DNA from: Diaporthe sp. PMI_573
Lineage: Eukaryota; Ascomycota; Sordariomycetes; Diaporthales; Diaporthaceae
Reading direction: 5' to 3'
Length of the DNA stretch: 64,000 nt
Assembly: GCA_021399435.1 (NCBI GenBank)
Contig: JAJTUP010000006.1
Span: 1-64,000 of the forward strand
Position numbers and translations under genes: made by a program. The notes below the pieces were generated by a model. That model made no database searches. It was not told the origin of the DNA and worked only from the letters and a program-made list of their open reading frames with translations. Of the stretch, positions 33,525 to 44,227 are shown in pieces (position 1 is the stretch's first letter; each line of letters opens with the position of its first letter).

Positions 33525-33699
33525 CAGAGTTGGAAATCAATCATACAGATCGATTCCGAGCCCTGATCGATCGATTTATACTGATCGTCACCTTCAATCG
33601 ATCGATATCGATCGATCACTAATTCAAATCGATCGATCAACATCGATCAGCGACCAAATCGATCAATGCTGGTCTTTGTTGTTACTATCTACGGTAATC

Positions 33700-34440
33700 C
33701 TACCCACCAATTGAAGAACTTGCCTCCAATTATCCCCTTCAAGGAGACTAAAAGGAAGAGCCGGCTGATAAATACCGGCTTTGCTCTAGGAACGAAGGCA
33801 CTGGGCCATGGCCACAATATACCGCTATAGGCGGGACCTGAGTAGTATTACCATCCTCCCGCAACTACTAAAGTCTCTCTCCATTTCTACAGTAGACGAT
33901 AAGATAGTAAGAAAGTCAACAGCTATATAAGATAGCCGAGGAAAACGCATAATGCCAACATCCCTCCACCAACCAATTAGGTCAGCTTTATATACAATAT
34001 TGTCAACCAGTAGCTCTAACAGATACTAATCAAGCTTATCCTGTGGTGGCATTGCCGCTAACTACTATTATTGTTAGCCTTGTCGCTCTTAAGAGTTAGA
34101 AGTAGTTAATAACCAACTAAAAGCCAGTTAATATTTAATATAGTCCAAGGTACTAGTAGTCCCAGCTGCTAAAATATCATTAGAATCTGCCCCATAAGCC
34201 TTGTTCTTATACTTCTCTTCCCAGATAGTTGTTAAGCTTCTCTTATACGTCCTCTTTCATTCTAAGATCTGACAAAACAGAAGTTAGTTCCAAAGCTATT
34301 CTAAGTTAGAAGGCGGCGGCATAGAAGAGGCAGCCTCTATATCCTCATCAAAGGAGTCCATAGTAATAGGAAAAGTCCGCAAACAGTATAGAAGAGGTTA
34401 AATTAAATACTATAAGGCTGATAAGGTCAAACCTGCACTC
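33700..34440 (-). pseudogene. hAT transposase, N-terminal start joined to the C-terminal dimerisation domain, decayed
   Basis: The minus strand reads MDSFDEDIEAASSMPPPSN near 34360, then decayed text with EEKYKNKAYGADSNDIL. The hAT family signature follows at 34010-33790: LDNIV-like VDNIVYKADLIGWWRDVGIM, RFPRLSYIAVDFLTI, then EMERDFSSCGRMV and LRSRL*RYIVAMAQCLRS. The pattern W-x(6)-P-LS-x-A-DFL-I-(P)SS-x-E-ER-FS-x-GRM is diagnostic of the hAT C-terminal dimerisation domain (PF05699). The catalytic core with its Asp/Asp/Glu is missing, in line with an internal deletion. Stops are TAG/TAA. Confidence 0.75.
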
Positions 34441-34446
34441 TACTTA

Positions 34447-36296
34447 ACGTACCCGGCCCACATCTGCCGCACCCCCTAATCTGCCGCACCCTCGCCCACA
34501 CAAATGCCACTATTCCCAACCTTAATTTCCCACTACAACGATGCACAATCCCTCTTCCATTAGTATTAAGGAATCGTCAGACTTGTCTTTATCTACAGAT
34601 ACCATACCAGCCTCAATTTAGGCCTTCCGAATAGCCTTAATATCTGCAAATACCTCATTTAGGTTAAGTTAGACCTTCTTCCTTAGGACCTTTCTGCTAG
34701 CCTTAATTTAGGCTTCCAACTCCTTGTTTTTTTGTAAGGTTATTATTAATTTAACTATTTTCTTGTCATATCCTTTGACAAGCTTTTTAAACAGTGGTTA
34801 TTGTATAGGGCTTGAGTGTTTTTAATAGGTATAATAGGCTACTAAACCCCTTAACTCTTGAGATTATCTTAGGATTATAAAATTAGGTTTTAACGGCCGG
34901 GAAAAAGACTAAGGGGTACTATTATGACTAATAAAGCTATTTACGATATCTAATTTAGTGATTTTTTGCTTGATTTAATGGTTTTTAAGAATATATCGAC
35001 TTTTAAATCCCCTTAGCTTAGAGGTTGGCTAGAGACCTATTGCTCTTTACCTAGAATATATATTATTCCTTGTAATTGCCTTTATATATACCTTATAATA
35101 GTAATAAAGAAACCGTTTTTTTGTCATTACTAATAACGAATCATACTGCCTAAGTTAGTATAAATACTTCTTAAATATATTTTTTAACGGGTAGAAGACC
35201 CCTATATTTAGGGGTTGCAATATATGAGAAGTATATACTAGTAAAAAAATAATATATACTTGATTTGAGAAGTATTTTTATATAAAGTCGATGGTTGTAT
35301 ATATATAGTGCCTATTAATTATAAGAAGCCACTAGTTAGAAGGGTTCTCAGGGGCTATATAAAGAATAAATATCCTTCTTAGTTACTTAATAGTAATCTT
35401 TTCCTCCATCTACCTCTTCTTTATAGTGGTAAATTGCCAGCCATTGTAATCTTTGAGAGTAATTAGAAACTATTATTATTACATACTTAATCCCTTAAAA
35501 ATAATAAGGGGAATTAGCCACTTACTTGTAGTAGATACATACTTTATAAAGGAGGTCTACGCCTTTTGATTATAGTCTTTTTGACTAATAGGGCTGTCTT
35601 TCCCGTAGCCAAGAATAAAGGCATTTTTAGATCAAGCCTCTATAAGGCCCCCTTTGTCAGCATTCTAACGGTTAGCCGGCTTAATCGCCTTTACGATAGG
35701 TAGCTAGAGGAGGGTAAACTATAACCCTATATTCTTCTTCGTTGATACCTATAGACGAATAGCCTCAACCCGTTGATTTTTACGGCTTCGAAGCTTAGGG
35801 TAACGGGCGAGGAAGCCCCTTAACTACTTTCTGCTCAGGGGAGAGTGATTTTCATAAAGGAACGCAATTTTGGCTGCTAGGACTTTTATCTTAAATCAGG
35901 TTAACGCCAGCCCTAGACTACTCTGATTAATAATAAATAGAGCCAATCGGTCCTCCTAAACGTTAGAAAGACTTTGCTAAGGCTTGGTAGTATCATGATG
36001 GCTTTAAACGCCGTTACGGCAGTGCTGAAGTATACGTTTGGGTATATGCTAGGTCCTGCCGGCCTCTCGAATTGGCATCCCATTGGCGATTGCAATAAGG
36101 GCGTCGTGTACGTTATTTTTAGAATAGGGCTTTATAGTTAGTAGATTGATGTATGTATAAAGTTTGGTGACCAGAAAAAAATTCCTCGTAAAGTTATTGA
36201 GGAGTGTTTATAGGGTGGGGGCAGACGCGTTTATGCGCGTACGTGGGTGTGGGGTGCGGCAGATTAGGGGGTGCGGCAGATGTGGGCCGGGTCCGT
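34447..36296 (-). mobile_element. Fot1/pogo-like DNA transposon, copy B (1,850 bp)
   Basis: Inverted repeats start ACGTACCCGGCCCACATCTG on the left and, inward from the right, ACGGACCCGGCCCACATCTG. Both continue CCGCACCCCCTAATCTGCCG, so at least 44 bases match with one difference. A TA duplication flanks it (34445-34446 and 36297-36298). Length, orientation and repeat layout mirror copy A although the repeat sequences differ. It lies inside the hAT element and is therefore the younger insertion. Confidence 0.85.
34640..36150 (-). pseudogene. Fot1/pogo-type transposase, copy B, decayed
   Basis: Minus-strand fragment MGCQFERPAGPSIYPNVYFS (36080-36020) parallels the corresponding part of the transposase in copy A (MECPSSRLTGPSISPILYFA). 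After it comes a block matching LTNLRGLF-RRIDWLYSLL as KVFLTFRRTDWLYLLL. The remainder is too broken by RIP-type changes to read a DDE triad. It is more AT-shifted than copy A in its interior, though its terminal repeats are better kept. Confidence 0.6.
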
Positions 36297-36698
36297 TAGA
36301 CAAGCTAAAACCCGAGATAATTCCTAGTTGCAATATATATAAAGTCTATTAAACCAGGCATTAGCGGAATTGCAAATAGCACGAGATAGAGAGGATAGCT
36401 CATACATTAGGTCATTTCCTACTGCCACGCATCATGTATAGCTGCCTGTGGCCCCTAACGACTTGCCAGGGCAGACGCGTCTGGCGATAGATTCGTTGCG
36501 TATCATACTATGAGCTGCCATGCGCAACCTACCCGGGACACCTCCGAAGTACGTGGTGATCGGCGATCAAATCGATCGATTGGAGGTTTGATCGATACGA
36601 TATCAATCGATTGACAGGTTGGATCAATCGATCGAAATCAAAATCGGATCGATTAATCGAATCAATCGAATCGATCAGTCGATCGATTTCCAACCCTG

Positions 36699-37232
36699 GA
36701 CACAGGCCAGTAGTCGATGACGATGGCAATACATATTTGCGTCATCTACATAAGCGAGAGACGTAAGTTAGGTAGAGTTACATTGAAAAGTGATGAAAGC
36801 ATCGGGTATCGCATGCCGAAATAGATGTCCAGTTCACAGTCAATTTCACGTCATTCAAGTGATGTCTGCCCCTCCCGCCGCATGCAACAGTGATAGTGTT
36901 GCGTTGATGACGAGTAAATGATCCAATGATTTGAGTCGGTTACATTTTTTACCGTGATGATGGCTGGAATATAAATGACTATGTACCCGTCATGCATCGG
37001 TGAATAAGGAGGTTGACGATCCGTTGACGTAATCGTCACGCCAATCATTTGAGTCTCCACGATTTGAACGCGCTCCCACAATTCGTAATTCGGTGAGCTC
37101 GTGTGCGTCACATACGCGTTAGTTTGGGCAGCTGAATAACTTTTAAATCCAGTTTGCCTTGCCCTAGAAGTTGGTTTAGAGCCCTAGAGCCTAACCTAGA
37201 TAACCGTCACCCATCTTTGTCCGCTGCCAATC
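36699..37232. other. Upstream region of the Rds1-like gene
   Basis: Non-repetitive sequence between the hAT right end and the start codon of the Rds1-like gene. A minus-strand ORF (37111-36851) has no recognisable features. No clear TATA box was found. Confidence 0.4.
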
Positions 37233-38636
37233 ATGAGACACGTTGTCACCCGTTGCACCGGGTTAGTTGGCTTTGTGAGCTTGGCGAGAGCAGTCCCCCT
37301 ACAGTTTTACGAACACACGACTATTGCTTCAGAAGAACAACTCATCCCATCTGCTGTATCCCATACTAATGTTACCTCTCATGGTCCATACACTGGTCCG
37401 CCGGCAACCAGCACTGGTGCTATTTCGACCTCAGTCCTCGGTCCCTCAATTCCGGTACTGCCTCCTCCCAGCGGCTCCTTTGACTATCCACTCGATGGCA
37501 AGCTACATGGAGACCAACCCGCACCATTCACGCCCAGTGGCGGGCTGGGCACCAATGGGTCTGAGCCAGTATATCGCGTCCAAAGCGACTTTGACTACCA
37601 GTCTTTGGCTTTGGCCCTTTACCAGGAATGGATCGAGCTGGACCTTTTCCATTGGGGTTTGGCGACGTACTCAGACGAAGAGTTTGAAGCCTACGGGATC
37701 AACGCCGAAGACAGATTTCTCATTCAACACATGGCCGATCAAGAGGTTGGCCACGCCACAGTCATAACAAATATGCTCGGTCCTCGGGCGCCAAAGCAGT
37801 GCACGTACAACTATCCCGTTTCCAACGTCCGTGAGTATATCGACTTCAACCAGAAACTCACGCGCTGGGGCGAAGCCGGGGTATACGGCTTCTTGCCGCA
37901 CCTCAATTCGGGGCCTGCCGCACAGCTAGTGTTGCAGAGCATTACGGTCGAGGCTCGCCAACAACTCATCTTTCGACAGTTTGGCGGTCAATTCCCCATG
38001 CCTGAATGGCACACGCCTGGAATTCCGCAATCTTGGGCTTGGACTCTGCTTGCGCCGTACATCTCGAGCTGCCCCTCTGATCAAACACGTCTGATCTGGC
38101 AAAACTTTCCCGCCCTGCACATTCTCAATCAGCCTAACCCAGCACGTATCAATAACTCCGATACCTGGAACGAGACGACTGGTGGATGGAGCAACACACT
38201 CTCCACGGCCAACATTCCTTCAAAGGAGTTATGCGTCAACGCAACTGACCCATTACAGAGCTGTGATGCGGCCGTCAGCCAAAACCGCACCATTCCACTC
38301 TCGTACCCTGGCCGTGAGGTTTTCTTACACTGGGATGAACCTGGTCAACTTGTCGGTCCCAACAATAGCTACGTGACATCAACCAATGTCAGGGAGCCGA
38401 AATATGCGGCATGGGTCTCACAACTCAATGTTACATATTCCCCACTCCTGGACCTCTGTCTCCAAAATCGGACAGCGCGTACCATTCAACCGAACGTTTC
38501 GACTTGGGCAGGTGACCCAGCCATCAATGGGACCATGTTTCTTGCACTCACGGGCTCGAACATTAGAGTTACACCATACAACATCACTCAGATCAATCCA
38601 TTTGTTACTGCGCTAGGTGTGTACCAGGCCGGTTAG
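37233..38636 (+). CDS. Rds1-like secreted ferritin-fold stress protein
   Basis: An intronless 467-residue protein. It opens with a signal peptide (MRHVVTRCTGLVGFVSLARA, cleavage near residue 20) and a Ser/Thr/Pro-rich stretch to about 120. The helical ferritin-like domain (residues about 120-250) has YQEWIELDLFHWG (Glu132, Glu135), MADQEVGHATVI (Glu171, His174) and ITVEARQQLIFRQF (Glu240), a spacing usual for two-helix-hairpin metal sites. The C-terminal half has many N-glycosylation sites and conserved Trp/Tyr. Known relatives are fission yeast rds1 and fungal 'stress response protein Rds1', induced by glucose or nitrogen starvation. The biochemical role is not established; the metal site is inference. 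The ATG at 37233 is chosen because it gives the signal peptide. Codon use is normal and no decay is visible although the hAT element ends 535 bp upstream. Confidence 0.85.
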   Translation: MRHVVTRCTGLVGFVSLARAVPLQFYEHTTIASEEQLIPSAVSHTNVTSHGPYTGPPATSTGAISTSVLGPSIPVLPPPSGSFDYPLDGKLHGDQPAPFTPSGGLGTNGSEPVYRVQSDFDYQSLALALYQEWIELDLFHWGLATYSDEEFEAYGINAEDRFLIQHMADQEVGHATVITNMLGPRAPKQCTYNYPVSNVREYIDFNQKLTRWGEAGVYGFLPHLNSGPAAQLVLQSITVEARQQLIFRQFGGQFPMPEWHTPGIPQSWAWTLLAPYISSCPSDQTRLIWQNFPALHILNQPNPARINNSDTWNETTGGWSNTLSTANIPSKELCVNATDPLQSCDAAVSQNRTIPLSYPGREVFLHWDEPGQLVGPNNSYVTSTNVREPKYAAWVSQLNVTYSPLLDLCLQNRTARTIQPNVSTWAGDPAINGTMFLALTGSNIRVTPYNITQINPFVTALGVYQAG

Positions 38637-40122
38637 AATTAGACTCTGCTTATGTCTACTTGTGTCTACAGCTGTTTTCGGTGGAGGGGCGGCAAACAAG
38701 TTTTGTTAGAGAGTGTACATGTCGGGAAGCTTGTAACTATTTTCTTTATAGAAATCGCAACCGGGTCTAGTTTTGGAGTCAAATAAGCCCTTTTAGTAGT
38801 TAAAATACCAATCGTCGTCGCTCCTTGATGTAGTGATAGGCCGTTCATATCCGCACATGCAGCCCCGGGCACAAGTACTCATGCGAGCTCCGAAGATTTC
38901 AATTTCACAATTGATTTTATAACTAACTTGGCAAGACGGGATCTCTAGTTTAATAGCAACTGAAGGAGACATTCCGCTAAACTGAATATTCTGTCCCGAT
39001 TATTTAATAACCAGAACATCGATATTAGAAGTCCCTGGCGCCTCTAAATTATTACATCTCTCTACGCCAGCTTTTGAGGTAGGCCCTTAGGACGTACGCT
39101 GCGACATCTAGTAGATGTCAATTGATTTTAGTAGGAAACTAAAACGCACTGATATAATATAAAGTCACTGTTAATTAGCTTATTTAGCAATCAGTTTATA
39201 TATTCATGCCTAACCTTCAGAGTAATTTCTAACTGTTTACAGTTCTAGAGACTTTATAGACTGGGGCAAAGCGTCCAGCCATAGGGTTGAGGTCACAATC
39301 CTTGCAGCCATGCCTCTGTCGGTTTGATTTGATCACCTAATTGTAACCGTTTTCGCAACCCCCCTGCCCCCAAGGCCGGGGAGATTCCCAGCCAGCTGAC
39401 TCTGATATATGTGCCCACTCTTTGGCCGGCATGGCCGATATGTGCGCAGAAACGACGCCACTAGCTAGCTCTACGAATAGTCCTGATGCCTGTCCTGCAG
39501 AAGACGTGGCTGACTTGTCTGCAGACTCTAACTCACGCATCAGGCGTTGAGAATAGACAGTAGCTGATCTAAGGATCTCACAGGGAAGGCCACGGAATAC
39601 ACAGCCTAATCGTGGCTTGGAACATTGAAGGATGCTGCCTTCAGCCGCAGTCAGGTTGAATGAGTTAGCGTCGCGCGTCATCCGCCTAAAGGTTTAGTGA
39701 AATATGTGATATACCCTACCCTTGCAGATGCATTATGACTAGTTGCCAATGTTTGTGGAGGCGTCTTACAGGCGCCACAATTCGACACATGCTGGGTTCT
39801 CGCAAGTCATATGAATGATTTTGGGAATGATTGTCATGAGCTTCAAACCCCAGTCATCCATTTGATTGTGCCCTGGAAGCATACGACGTTGTCTCTTTTC
39901 TTACTGAGACACCGGGGATACTAAAGCCTCGAGTTGACCCCACTCCCTCATAACAGAGTTGCTTGTCGACTGTTTATTTTGGTGATTCTATCGAAAGTCA
40001 CACATTTGTGGGAGAAAGCTATGACCACATAAAAAACCTCTCCATTTCCCCTCGCCAAAGGCATAGTTACCTAGGAAACCTCCTTTTGAATGACCTCCTA
40101 TGGGATAAATTCCTATACGAGG

Positions 40123-40138
40123 TTATCCTATAGGATAA
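40123..40138. repeat. Perfect 16-bp palindrome
   Basis: TTATCCTATAGGATAA is its own reverse complement. A related half word, CCTATGGGATAA, lies 25 bp to the left. It may be a dimeric protein-binding site; GATAA words are embedded in it. Confidence 0.5.
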
Positions 40139-40173
40139 ACGGGAAGACGGTATTCAAGCCCCAGGCGGGTCTC

Positions 40174-40222
40174 GCAGTGACATTCTCGCATTTTCTTTTT
40201 GAGAATGTGGCTGTGTTACTGC
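40174..40222. repeat. Hairpin with interrupted stem
   Basis: GCAGTGACATTCTC pairs with GAGAATG and, after a short bulge, TTACTGC, around a 13-base pyrimidine-rich loop. Function unknown; no adjacent gene end explains it. Confidence 0.4.
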
Positions 40223-40873
40223 AGCATGTCAGAGTCGAATCCTAGTAGAGGCACTGTGCAGCGTATACCATCCTTATTTCGTGTGGCCTTATCATCGCGC
40301 TTGAAACACATAAAGCATTTAAAGCATGTCGGGAGAGCGGAGATAGAATGGCTATCTAGGTAATCTCATAGTACGGTGGGGAGCGAGGATCGCCCAGGCG
40401 GTCCGCCATGTAGATACCGTGGCTGCATAGCGGAGACCCGAACACAGCTCGTTCTGTGATACTCTGTCTTGAGGCTTGAACTTAACCTGCTTTCCATCTT
40501 TTCGCAGGGCCGATCCTTTGCTAAATTTCTGATCATTATGCGAGTTTCCAGAAATATTGCCGCAAACGAAGTTCTCCTCAACATCTCTCATTATATATTC
40601 GAAACGCACGCTGAAGCTTCCAAGCTCTGGTGATGAGTTCGCCGAAGAGCCTAATCATTCTCCCAGCGGCCCGGGTGTCCCTGAGATGTCCTCAGAATAT
40701 AGCCACTGGAGGATATCCTCGACAGTGTCTGCTAAGTCTTTCGTGGTGACCGTTCCGAGAAGTCTAGTCTGTACTTCAACATGTTCGTCGGGCTGGTTCT
40801 GCTGCCCGTCCACAACTGTGACCTCGTGCCGACCTCCGCCATAGTACCCGCGACGACACGTCGCTTCAACACA

Positions 40874-40980
40874 GGGCGTCTAGCTCAAATGGTAGAGCGC
40901 GCGCTTAGCATCAACCTTCTCTTCTCAAAAAGGAGGAGTTTAGCATGCGCGAGGTACACGGTTCGATCCCGTGGTCGTCC
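40874..40980 (+). tRNA. tRNA-Ala(AGC) with a 35-nt intron
   Basis: The cloverleaf closes well. The acceptor arm is GGGCGTC/GTCGTCC, with one T-T mismatch and the G3:U70 pair that marks alanine tRNAs. The D arm is GCTC/GAGC and the anticodon stem CGCGC/GCGCG around TTAGCAT with anticodon AGC at 40907-40909. The variable loop is AGGTA and the T arm CACGG-TTCGATC-CCGTG. The intron occupies 40911-40945, directly 3' of position 37, the standard eukaryotic place. TTAGCAT occurs at both intron borders, so the exact cut is ambiguous by sequence alone. The discriminator base is A at 40981. Confidence 0.9.
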
Positions 40981-41243
40981 ATTTTGCCAACCCACAGGCC
41001 TCTCCGAGCGAGTAATCAAGCTTCTTGGCGGTGGATTCACTTTTGCAGATCTAGGTACTCTCCCAGAAGGCTCATATATACCCGGACTTCTATACATTCG
41101 GTGAGAGAGGGTATAATTCTTGTGTCCTTCTACTGCTGGCATATACCGATAGTGCCTATCTGCACATAGATAGGCTTGGGAGCTAGTCGCATCTTAGACT
41201 ATTATACTTCTGCCTTGGAACACCCACTGAGCTGGTTGCCTTT

Positions 41244-41360
41244 GAGGTACGCGATTTGATCCCGTGGTCGTCCATCAAGCCTATATGCAACCATATACGA
41301 GTGAGCAATTCGGCTTCTCGGTGGTGTCTTTAATTTTGCACATCTAGATCCTCTCCCAAG
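41244..41360 (+). pseudogene. Partial duplication of the tRNA-Ala 3' half and its downstream flank
   Basis: 41244-41274 reads GAGGTACGCGATTTGATCCC then GTGGTCGTCCA, matching the tRNA from the anticodon stem end to the discriminator with three or four changes that weaken the T arm. The similarity continues for some 85 bases into the flank (GAGCAATTCGGCTTCTCGGT against GAGTAATCAAGCTTCTTGGC). The 5' half of the tRNA is absent, so it cannot be functional. Confidence 0.75.
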
Positions 41361-41660
41361 TGGTTCAGTTGCCGAACATTCGCTACAGGATAAAGCGAGA
41401 CGGGTCAAAATCAACGAGGCATATGCACATATGTGAATAGCCTAGAAGAATTTTTTTTGGAAGATGCCTACTGGCACTGGGGTGGTGGAGAAATGGTAAT
41501 AACGATGCCCGGCATACTAATGAGCGACCCTCGGAGAACCAATATGACGCGAACGTAGGCTCCTTTTAGTTTGCATCTCCGAGACGCTCCCCACGCACTG
41601 CGGGATGTGTGGCGGCGTGGCCGAAAACCGGCTGACGACGCTCAGGACCAGCAAAATTCC

Positions 41661-41669
41661 ATCAGATAA
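41661..41669 (+). promoter_or_regulatory. SreA/Urbs1-type GATA site (ATCAGATAA)
   Basis: ATCAGATAA matches exactly the extended ATCWGATAA word bound by the iron-responsive GATA repressors SreA, SREP and Urbs1. It is followed at once by TGATAAGATC, with a further ATTATC/GATAAG pair at 41744-41757. It lies about 445 bp upstream of the siderophore transporter start, so iron repression of that gene is likely. Confidence 0.65.
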
Positions 41670-42049
41670 TGATAAGATCAAAAAATTTCCAACCGGTGTA
41701 CAGCACCACGCTACTGAGCGCTAAGGCACCACACAGACCGGGCGATTATCGAGATAAGATTTTTTTCATCGGGTCTGGGCCGAGCTTCAACGAGCATGAA
41801 GCGGGCCTGTTCCTGCTTCAAGACTGGTACATGTCGCTTAGAGCTGCGCTTGCGGGGATACAGATCCTGCAGGAGTGTTGCCGTCTCATACTCGGACCGA
41901 CATGGAGGTCTACCAAGCCCAGAACATGCACATGCGATGTGCTTACTCCGTACGGTGGTACACAGAGCCTCGTCCGTAGGTGGTGCAAGTGGCGTTGGGT
42001 TTCTGCCTGCGACATTGGACCATTTCGTCCACTTGGGTCGCCGGCTCGC

Positions 42050-42057
42050 TATATAAG
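42050..42057 (+). promoter_or_regulatory. TATA box of the siderophore transporter
   Basis: TATATAAG lies 58-65 bp upstream of the start codon at 42115, leaving room for a 5' leader of about 30 bases. Confidence 0.55.
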
Positions 42058-42114
42058 AGATGACGCTCCGTGGTTGTATTCCACAGGCGCCAAGCTGCAC
42101 GACATATCTTCATC

Positions 42115-44227
42115 ATGGGCTTCTCCTTCCGCGGTCTCACGTCCAACGCCCTGGTGTCCACTGGCGCCAACAATCAGGTCGATACCAAGGATGTTGCGGA
42201 TGTCCCCGCCTCGGTCCAGGGCCACACAAGCCTCGATGTTCCTCGCCCTGACGAAAAACTCGGCACGCCGCGCACAACTGGGCTGTGCGAGGACTCGGAT
42301 GAGGAGCTGAACCAGGTCGACAAGACTGCCGAGCATGGAGTGCAGGCGGTCCAGGCCGCGACTCAGGTTTGGAGCAAGAGGGACAAGATCGTGGCATTCG
42401 TCTCGTAAGTGTCGACGGACAAAGAGAGACATCGGAAAGTGATGTGTAGGAAGTCAGTCGCTAATTGCGGACGGATGCAGGATGTGGTTCATCACCTTCT
42501 TCATGTCCTTTTGCTCGAGCTCCATCTCCACCCTGACGGTCTACGTCACCAGCGACTTCCAGAAGCACTCGCTCACGGCCCTGACTGGCGTCATCTCTTC
42601 ACTCGTTGCTGGTATCTGGAAGCTGCCGTATGCCAAAATCATGAACATCTGGGGCCGTCCAAAGGCGCTGTCCATCGGCGTCACCTCCTACACGCTAGGT
42701 CTGATTATGATGGCCTCGTGCAGGAACGTGCAGACGTACTGCGCAGCCATGACGTTCTACTACATGGGATACAACATGATTGACTTCTCCATTACGGTCT
42801 TCATCGCCGACTCCACCAAGCTCAAGAACCGAGGTCTGTTTATCGCCTATGCGGCCTCCCCGTGGTTGATCACCACCTGGATCTACGGCTACGCGGTTAA
42901 CAGCGTCATTTCTGTGAATGGAATCGGCTTCAGGTGGTGCTTCGGCATCTTCGCCATCCTCGCCCCCTTTGTATGCTCCCCACTGCTGGCCATCTTCTAC
43001 CTAAACGAGGCCAAGGCGCGGAAGCAAGGTCTCATCCCGCCCAACCCCAGCCGAGGAACTGCCGGCCAGACCCTGGTCTACTATCTCCGAGAATTCGATG
43101 TCGTCGGCCTTCTCATTTTGGCGCTCGGCCTGTCCCTGTTCCTACTCAGCTTCAACATTTACTCCTACCAGACCGAGCAATGGAAGTCGCCGCTCATCAT
43201 CTGCTTCATCATCTTCGGAGGTCTTCTCATCACTGCCTTTGGCCTGTGGGAGAAGTACGGTGCCCCCGTTACCTTTATCCCATGGCATTTGTTGAAGAAC
43301 CGCACCATCATCTTCACTTACACGATGGCTGCATCGCTATACATTGGCTGGTAAGCAACTTCCGGACATGGTCTCAGCATTTTCAAGAACAAATATTTCT
43401 TATTTGTACCCTTCGCTCTAAAGGCTTTATCAGGCTGCAGGTCCTGATACAGGCCATGCAGTGGGCATACTATGACCTAGTCCCCTCTACATCCGAACTT
43501 AACTTTTTCTTGGTGCTTTGATAGCTGACCTCAATGTTGTAGGTATGTCTGGGACTCTTACTTTTACTCGCTTCTGGTTGTCATGTTCAACCAGTCAACT
43601 CCCCATGCCACGTATATTTCAAACATCTACACCATGGGCAGCTGCTTCATTTGCCTGGTGTATGGAGTGGCGCTGCGCCATTATGGAAAGCTGAAGATGT
43701 ACTCTCTATTCTGGGGAGTACCACTCACCATGCTCGGTGTCGGTCTCATGATCAAGTTTCGCCAGCCTGATGTCAACATCGGGTACATTGTCATGTGCCA
43801 GATTTTCATCGCGTTTGGTGGCGGTGTACTTGTCATCTCGGAGCAGACGACACTTATGGCTGTGTCCAAGCAGCAAGATTTCCCGGCCCTTTTGGCTGTC
43901 GAGGCTATGGTCATCGCTATTGGCAGTGCCATCGGCTCAACCATTGCTGGCGCCATATGGACTGGTGTCTTCCCAGCTCGTCTGGCTGCCAACCTTCCAG
44001 CTGATGCTATGGGTAACCTTACTTCGATCTACGGCGATATCCTCGTACAGCAAAGCTACGCCTGGGGTACCCCGGAGCGTGACGCCATTAACCTCAGCTA
44101 TGGTCAGACCCAACGTTATATGCTCATCGCTGCTACGTGTATCTACTCGGTCACTATTTTCAGCGTCGCTCTCTGGGAGAACGTCGATGTTAAGAAGATC
44201 AAGCAGCGCACTTTCGGTCTCATCTGA
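42115..44227 (+). CDS. Siderophore-iron transporter of the major facilitator superfamily (MirB/SIT-like)
   Basis: Three exons: 42115-42404, 42481-43350 and 43543-44227, giving 614 residues. Intron 1 (76 nt) has GTAAGT..GCTAAT..GCAG. Intron 2 (192 nt) has GTAAGC..GCTGAC..TAG and is long for this genome. A polar N-terminus of about 95 residues is followed by about 14 membrane segments. Recognisable SIT landmarks are VYVTSDFQKHSLT near TM1, FDVVGLLILALGLSLFLL after the central loop, and the YVWDSYFYSLLVV block at the exon 2/3 joint with a C-terminal extracellular loop before the last span (YGQTQRYMLIAATCIYS). The family imports ferric siderophores across the plasma membrane by proton symport. 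The SreA-type site upstream fits iron control. The substrate siderophore cannot be read from sequence. All splice joints keep the frame. Confidence 0.9.

Larger units (their letters stand above)
33525..36698 (-). mobile_element. Internally deleted hAT-type transposon carrying a nested Fot1-like element
   Basis: The ends read CAGAGTTGGAAATCAATC on the left and, inward from the right, CAGGGTTGGAAATCGATC, i.e. hAT-like CAG-starting inverted repeats. Both ends carry dense ATCGAT/GATCGATCG words (33548-33668 and 36558-36690), like the subterminal repeats transposases bind. The inside contains a C-terminal hAT transposase fragment on the minus strand. Subtracting the nested 1,850-bp element leaves about 1.3 kb, too short for an autonomous hAT element. 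The flanking octamers (GCCTCCGG and GACACAGG) agree at only five of eight positions, so the target duplication is not proven. Confidence 0.7.
38637..40873. other. Intergenic region, no gene supported
   Basis: About 2.2 kb. A minus-strand ORF of 114 codons (39681-39337) has no recognisable motif, and overlapping ORFs at 40352-40844 look like chance. It contains a perfect 16-bp palindrome at 40123-40138 and a hairpin at 40174-40222. Confidence 0.45.

Noticed and set aside
33440..33668. Small ORF at 33440-33622 in the ATCGAT-rich area
   Set aside because: It is produced by the GATCGATCG words of the hAT subterminal region and is not a gene.
36851..37111. Minus-strand ORF of 86 codons upstream of the Rds1-like gene
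   Set aside because: No signal peptide, motif or promoter, and it sits in the probable promoter of the Rds1-like gene.
41669..42432. Overlapping ORFs of 213, 129 and 127 codons around the start of the siderophore transporter
   Set aside because: They overlap the transporter's promoter and first exon, lack domain features and conflict with the well-supported splice model.
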